57,305 bases of DNA from Rubellimicrobium thermophilum DSM 16684 (lineage in GTDB: Bacteria > Pseudomonadota > Alphaproteobacteria > Rhodobacterales > Rhodobacteraceae). The first letter of the stretch is position 1. Every line of letters starts with the position of its first letter. The stretch is from positions 350,279-407,583 of the forward strand of contig NZ_KE557324.1 in NCBI RefSeq assembly GCF_000442315.1. Reading direction: 5' to 3'. Below are positions 55,591 through 57,305 of this stretch, in pieces. Both the position numbers and the translations under genes were made by a program. Below the pieces are notes generated by a model. The model was not told where the DNA came from, ran no database searches, and worked only from the letters and a program-made list of their open reading frames with translations.

Positions 55591-56444
55591 TCAGATCCCC
55601 CCCTGTGCGATGGGGTTGGACAGGCACCCGATCCCCGGCGACTCGACCTCGATGCGGTCGCCGGGGCGCAGCCAGAGCGGGGGGGTCTGCCGGCAGCCGA
55701 TGCCGGCGGGGGTGCCGGTCGCGATCACATCGCCGGGCAGCAGGGGGGGTCATCCGGCTCAGCCATGCGATGGAGGGCCGGAATGCCATGGATCATGCGA
55801 TCCAGGGTCGCAGTCTGGACCACCCGGCCGTTGAGACGGGTTGTCAGGGCCAGCCGCCGCCAGTCCGGCACCTCCCAGGCCGGGACCAGACCCGGCCCCA
55901 GTGCGCCCGTGCCGACGAAGTTCTTCCCCAGTGTCGTCGAGATCTCCTGCCAGTCCCGGATCGAGCCGTCCATGAAGAGCGTGTAACCGGCCACATGGTC
56001 CATGGCCCGCTCCTCGGGGACATGTGCTGCCCGGGATCCGATGATCACGGCCAGTTCGCCTTCGTAGTCGAAGCAGTCGGAGACCGCCGGGCGCAGAAGC
56101 GGCGCCCCATGTCCGACCAGCGACGATGCGGCCCGCAGGAAGATGCGCGGCACGGTGGGAGAGGAACGGCCCGTCTCTGCCGCATGGGCCGCATAGTTCA
56201 GCCCCGCGCAGAAGACATGCGCCGGATCGGGGATGGTCGGCAGAAGGGTGTCGGGCATCGCACGGCATCGTCCCTCCTGCAGGCAGCGGGCGGCGTCGGC
56301 GGCGGCCTCGCGCAGCGCGCCGGCCTCCAGCACCGAACGCAGTCCGCGATGCCGACCGCCGAGCAGATCGGCCCCGGCGACGAAGCGGGCCCCGATGGCC
56401 ACCCCCCAGGACGGTCCGTGACTGTCGGAATGACTGAGGAACAT
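55591..56444 (-). pseudogene. Fumarylacetoacetate hydrolase-family protein, one frameshift
   Basis: About 285 residues. DPAHVFCAGLNYAAHAAETG, DYEGELAVIIGSRAAHVPEE and FMDGSIRDWQ are FAH-family motifs with the metal-binding Glu pair. The frame breaks at a C7 run near 55746; adding one C restores [19 protein letters not shown] and the tail [14 protein letters not shown] to a stop at 55591. The family contains 2-hydroxyhepta-2,4-diene-1,7-dioate isomerases, oxaloacetate decarboxylases and acylpyruvate hydrolases, typical of aromatic meta-pathways. It converges on the ThDP gene. Confidence 0.87.
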
Positions 56445-56873
56445 GGGCAGCCTCCGGTTCCGTCAGTCTAGCCGGCCGGCGCGTCTGCCGTCAGGCCGCT
56501 TCCCCGAACGGCAGTGTCAAATCCGCTGCGACAGGCTGGGCGTTGCCTGTTCCGGATCATGCCCGGGCGGAGACGGCGACCTGTCGGCCGGAATGCGGGG
56601 TCCCGGGGCGCGCATGGGAGGGGGGTTCGCGTCGCGCCATGCCGTGGGCGGAGGCCGGCGGCTCCTTCCGGAGAGGGCCGCGGAGTCGGGCTGGCATGCC
56701 GGGCGGTGGCCTGCCGTTCCTACGGGGCGGAAGTGAGGGCGCGAACGCCATCGGCCCCAGAAAGCGCCCGAGCGCGGCCGCCCCACATGCCGCGATGACG
56801 GCGTGGATGGCAGCACGCGGTTCGAGGCGCTCTCGGGCGCGAAGGGGTTGCGTCCGGCCCCTCGTTGCGGGGG
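56445..56873. other. 429-bp stretch with no recognised gene
   Basis: Frames here are Arg/Pro/Gly-rich on both strands and show no domain. No tRNA, clear terminator or promoter was recognised. It separates the start of the FAH-family gene from the end of the Clp ATPase gene, so it probably contains the FAH-gene promoter. Confidence 0.5.
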
Positions 56874-57305
56874 TCAATCGGCTGTCCTGCCGTCCGCGGG
56901 GGCCTGCCCGGCGCCGCCCGCGTCCCCGGCGTCCCCGGCTCTGCTCGAGGTGGCAGTCGTGTCGGCCTTTGCGATCGTCTCGAAGACGATCGTCTGCGCC
57001 TCCGGCGACCAGACCACACGCACCCGGTCGCCGTCGCCGATGCGGCCCGAGAGCATCTCGCGCGCGAGCTCGGTCTCGAGCTCCGACCGGATCAGCCGGC
57101 GCAGCTCGCGGGCACCGAATTCGGGACGGAAGCCGACCGCGCCGAAGTGATCCACGACGCTTCCGTCGAATTCCAGCTCGACGCCTTGACCCTGGGCGGT
57201 CCGCTTCACCCGGTTCAGTTGCAGCTCGACGATCTGACGGATCTCCGACTGGTTCAGCGCATGGAAGACGATGATCTCGTCGATCCGGTTGATGAACTCT
57301 GGCCG
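56874..57305 (-). CDS. Clp ATPase (ClpA/ClpC-like), 3' part only
   Basis: The gene enters from the right edge; 143 codons and a stop are present. RPEFINRIDEIIVFHAL is the sensor-2-proximal block at the end of the second AAA+ domain (NRIDE), and GFRPEFGARELRRLIRSELE with the GAR sensor-2 arginine belongs to the D2 small domain. Clp/Hsp100 proteins unfold substrates for ClpP or for disaggregation. The C-terminus is a short Ala/Gly/Asp-rich tail. The start and the N-terminal domain are outside the window, so ClpA, ClpC and ClpB cannot be separated with certainty. Confidence 0.88.
   Translation of the reverse strand, partial: RPEFINRIDEIIVFHALNQSEIRQIVELQLNRVKRTAQGQGVELEFDGSVVDHFGAVGFRPEFGARELRRLIRSELETELAREMLSGRIGDGDRVRVVWSPEAQTIVFETIAKADTTATSSRAGDAGDAGGAGQAPADGRTAD

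Noticed and set aside
56543..57274. A 243-codon + strand frame at the right edge
   Set aside because: It overlaps the Clp ATPase gene on the other strand and is extremely Arg/Pro-rich, so it is treated as non-coding.

Overview
The window is GC-rich DNA with the gene content of an alphaproteobacterium, most likely a Rhodobacterales / Rhodobacteraceae member. The grounds are two TRAP transporter operons, a PuuD/AllE/AllA-type urate pathway with a PuuE-UraD fusion, a thiM-thiE-thiD operon behind a TPP riboswitch, a Zur-boxed COG0523 GTPase, and the family-level resemblance of ParC, SmpB and a Clp ATPase. No 16S rRNA or other definitive marker is present, so the genus is open.

Layout. 1-4534 is the right end of a genomic island: the start of a restriction/helicase-like gene, a small HTH protein, a tyrosine integrase, a broken DUF6880 gene and an unrecognised gene. 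It ends exactly at a 47-bp copy of the 3' half of initiator tRNA-fMet, the presumed attachment site. 4535-9310 is a decaying chromosomal flank: a rearranged PotA-like ATPase, a heavily damaged FMN/FAD dehydrogenase, and an aldehyde dehydrogenase with its middle deleted, around one intact LysR gene. 9361-12000 holds DUF1028, RidA and a flavin monooxygenase. 12221-16657 is a urate-to-glyoxylate module (allA, allE, puuE-uraD, uraH, puuD). 16729-21284 contains smpB, an SDR, an SH3 protein and parC. 21442-27252 is a GntR-controlled catabolic operon (SDR, Ldh-type dehydrogenase, TRAP). 27308-32308 has the Zur-box/zigA unit and the TPP-riboswitch thi operon with an extra SDR.

32341-56444 is a long accessory catabolic region. 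It includes a LigM/DesA-type tetrahydrofolate-dependent O-demethylase, two aldehyde dehydrogenases, several VOC proteins, a siderophore-interacting-type flavoprotein, a GlcG/HbpS protein, a zinc-ligand-less MetE-like protein, a metallo-beta-lactamase-fold hydrolase, an Ldh-type dehydrogenase, a cupin, a LysR regulator, an LhgO-type oxidase, an MFS transporter, a CMD-family protein, a VOC-GST fusion, a second TRAP system, an amidohydrolase, a ThDP enzyme and an FAH-family hydrolase. I read it as a candidate pathway for uptake and breakdown of a methoxylated and/or carboxylated (possibly aromatic) compound; the substrate is inference. The window ends inside the 3' part of a Clp ATPase gene.

A striking global feature is that about fifteen otherwise well-conserved genes are each broken by one or two single-base indels, most in short G or C runs, including the normally essential parC and thiM. 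This looks more like an indel-prone assembly than biology, and it differs from the real decay at 4.6-9.3 kb. Frameshifted genes are listed as pseudogenes, with this caveat.
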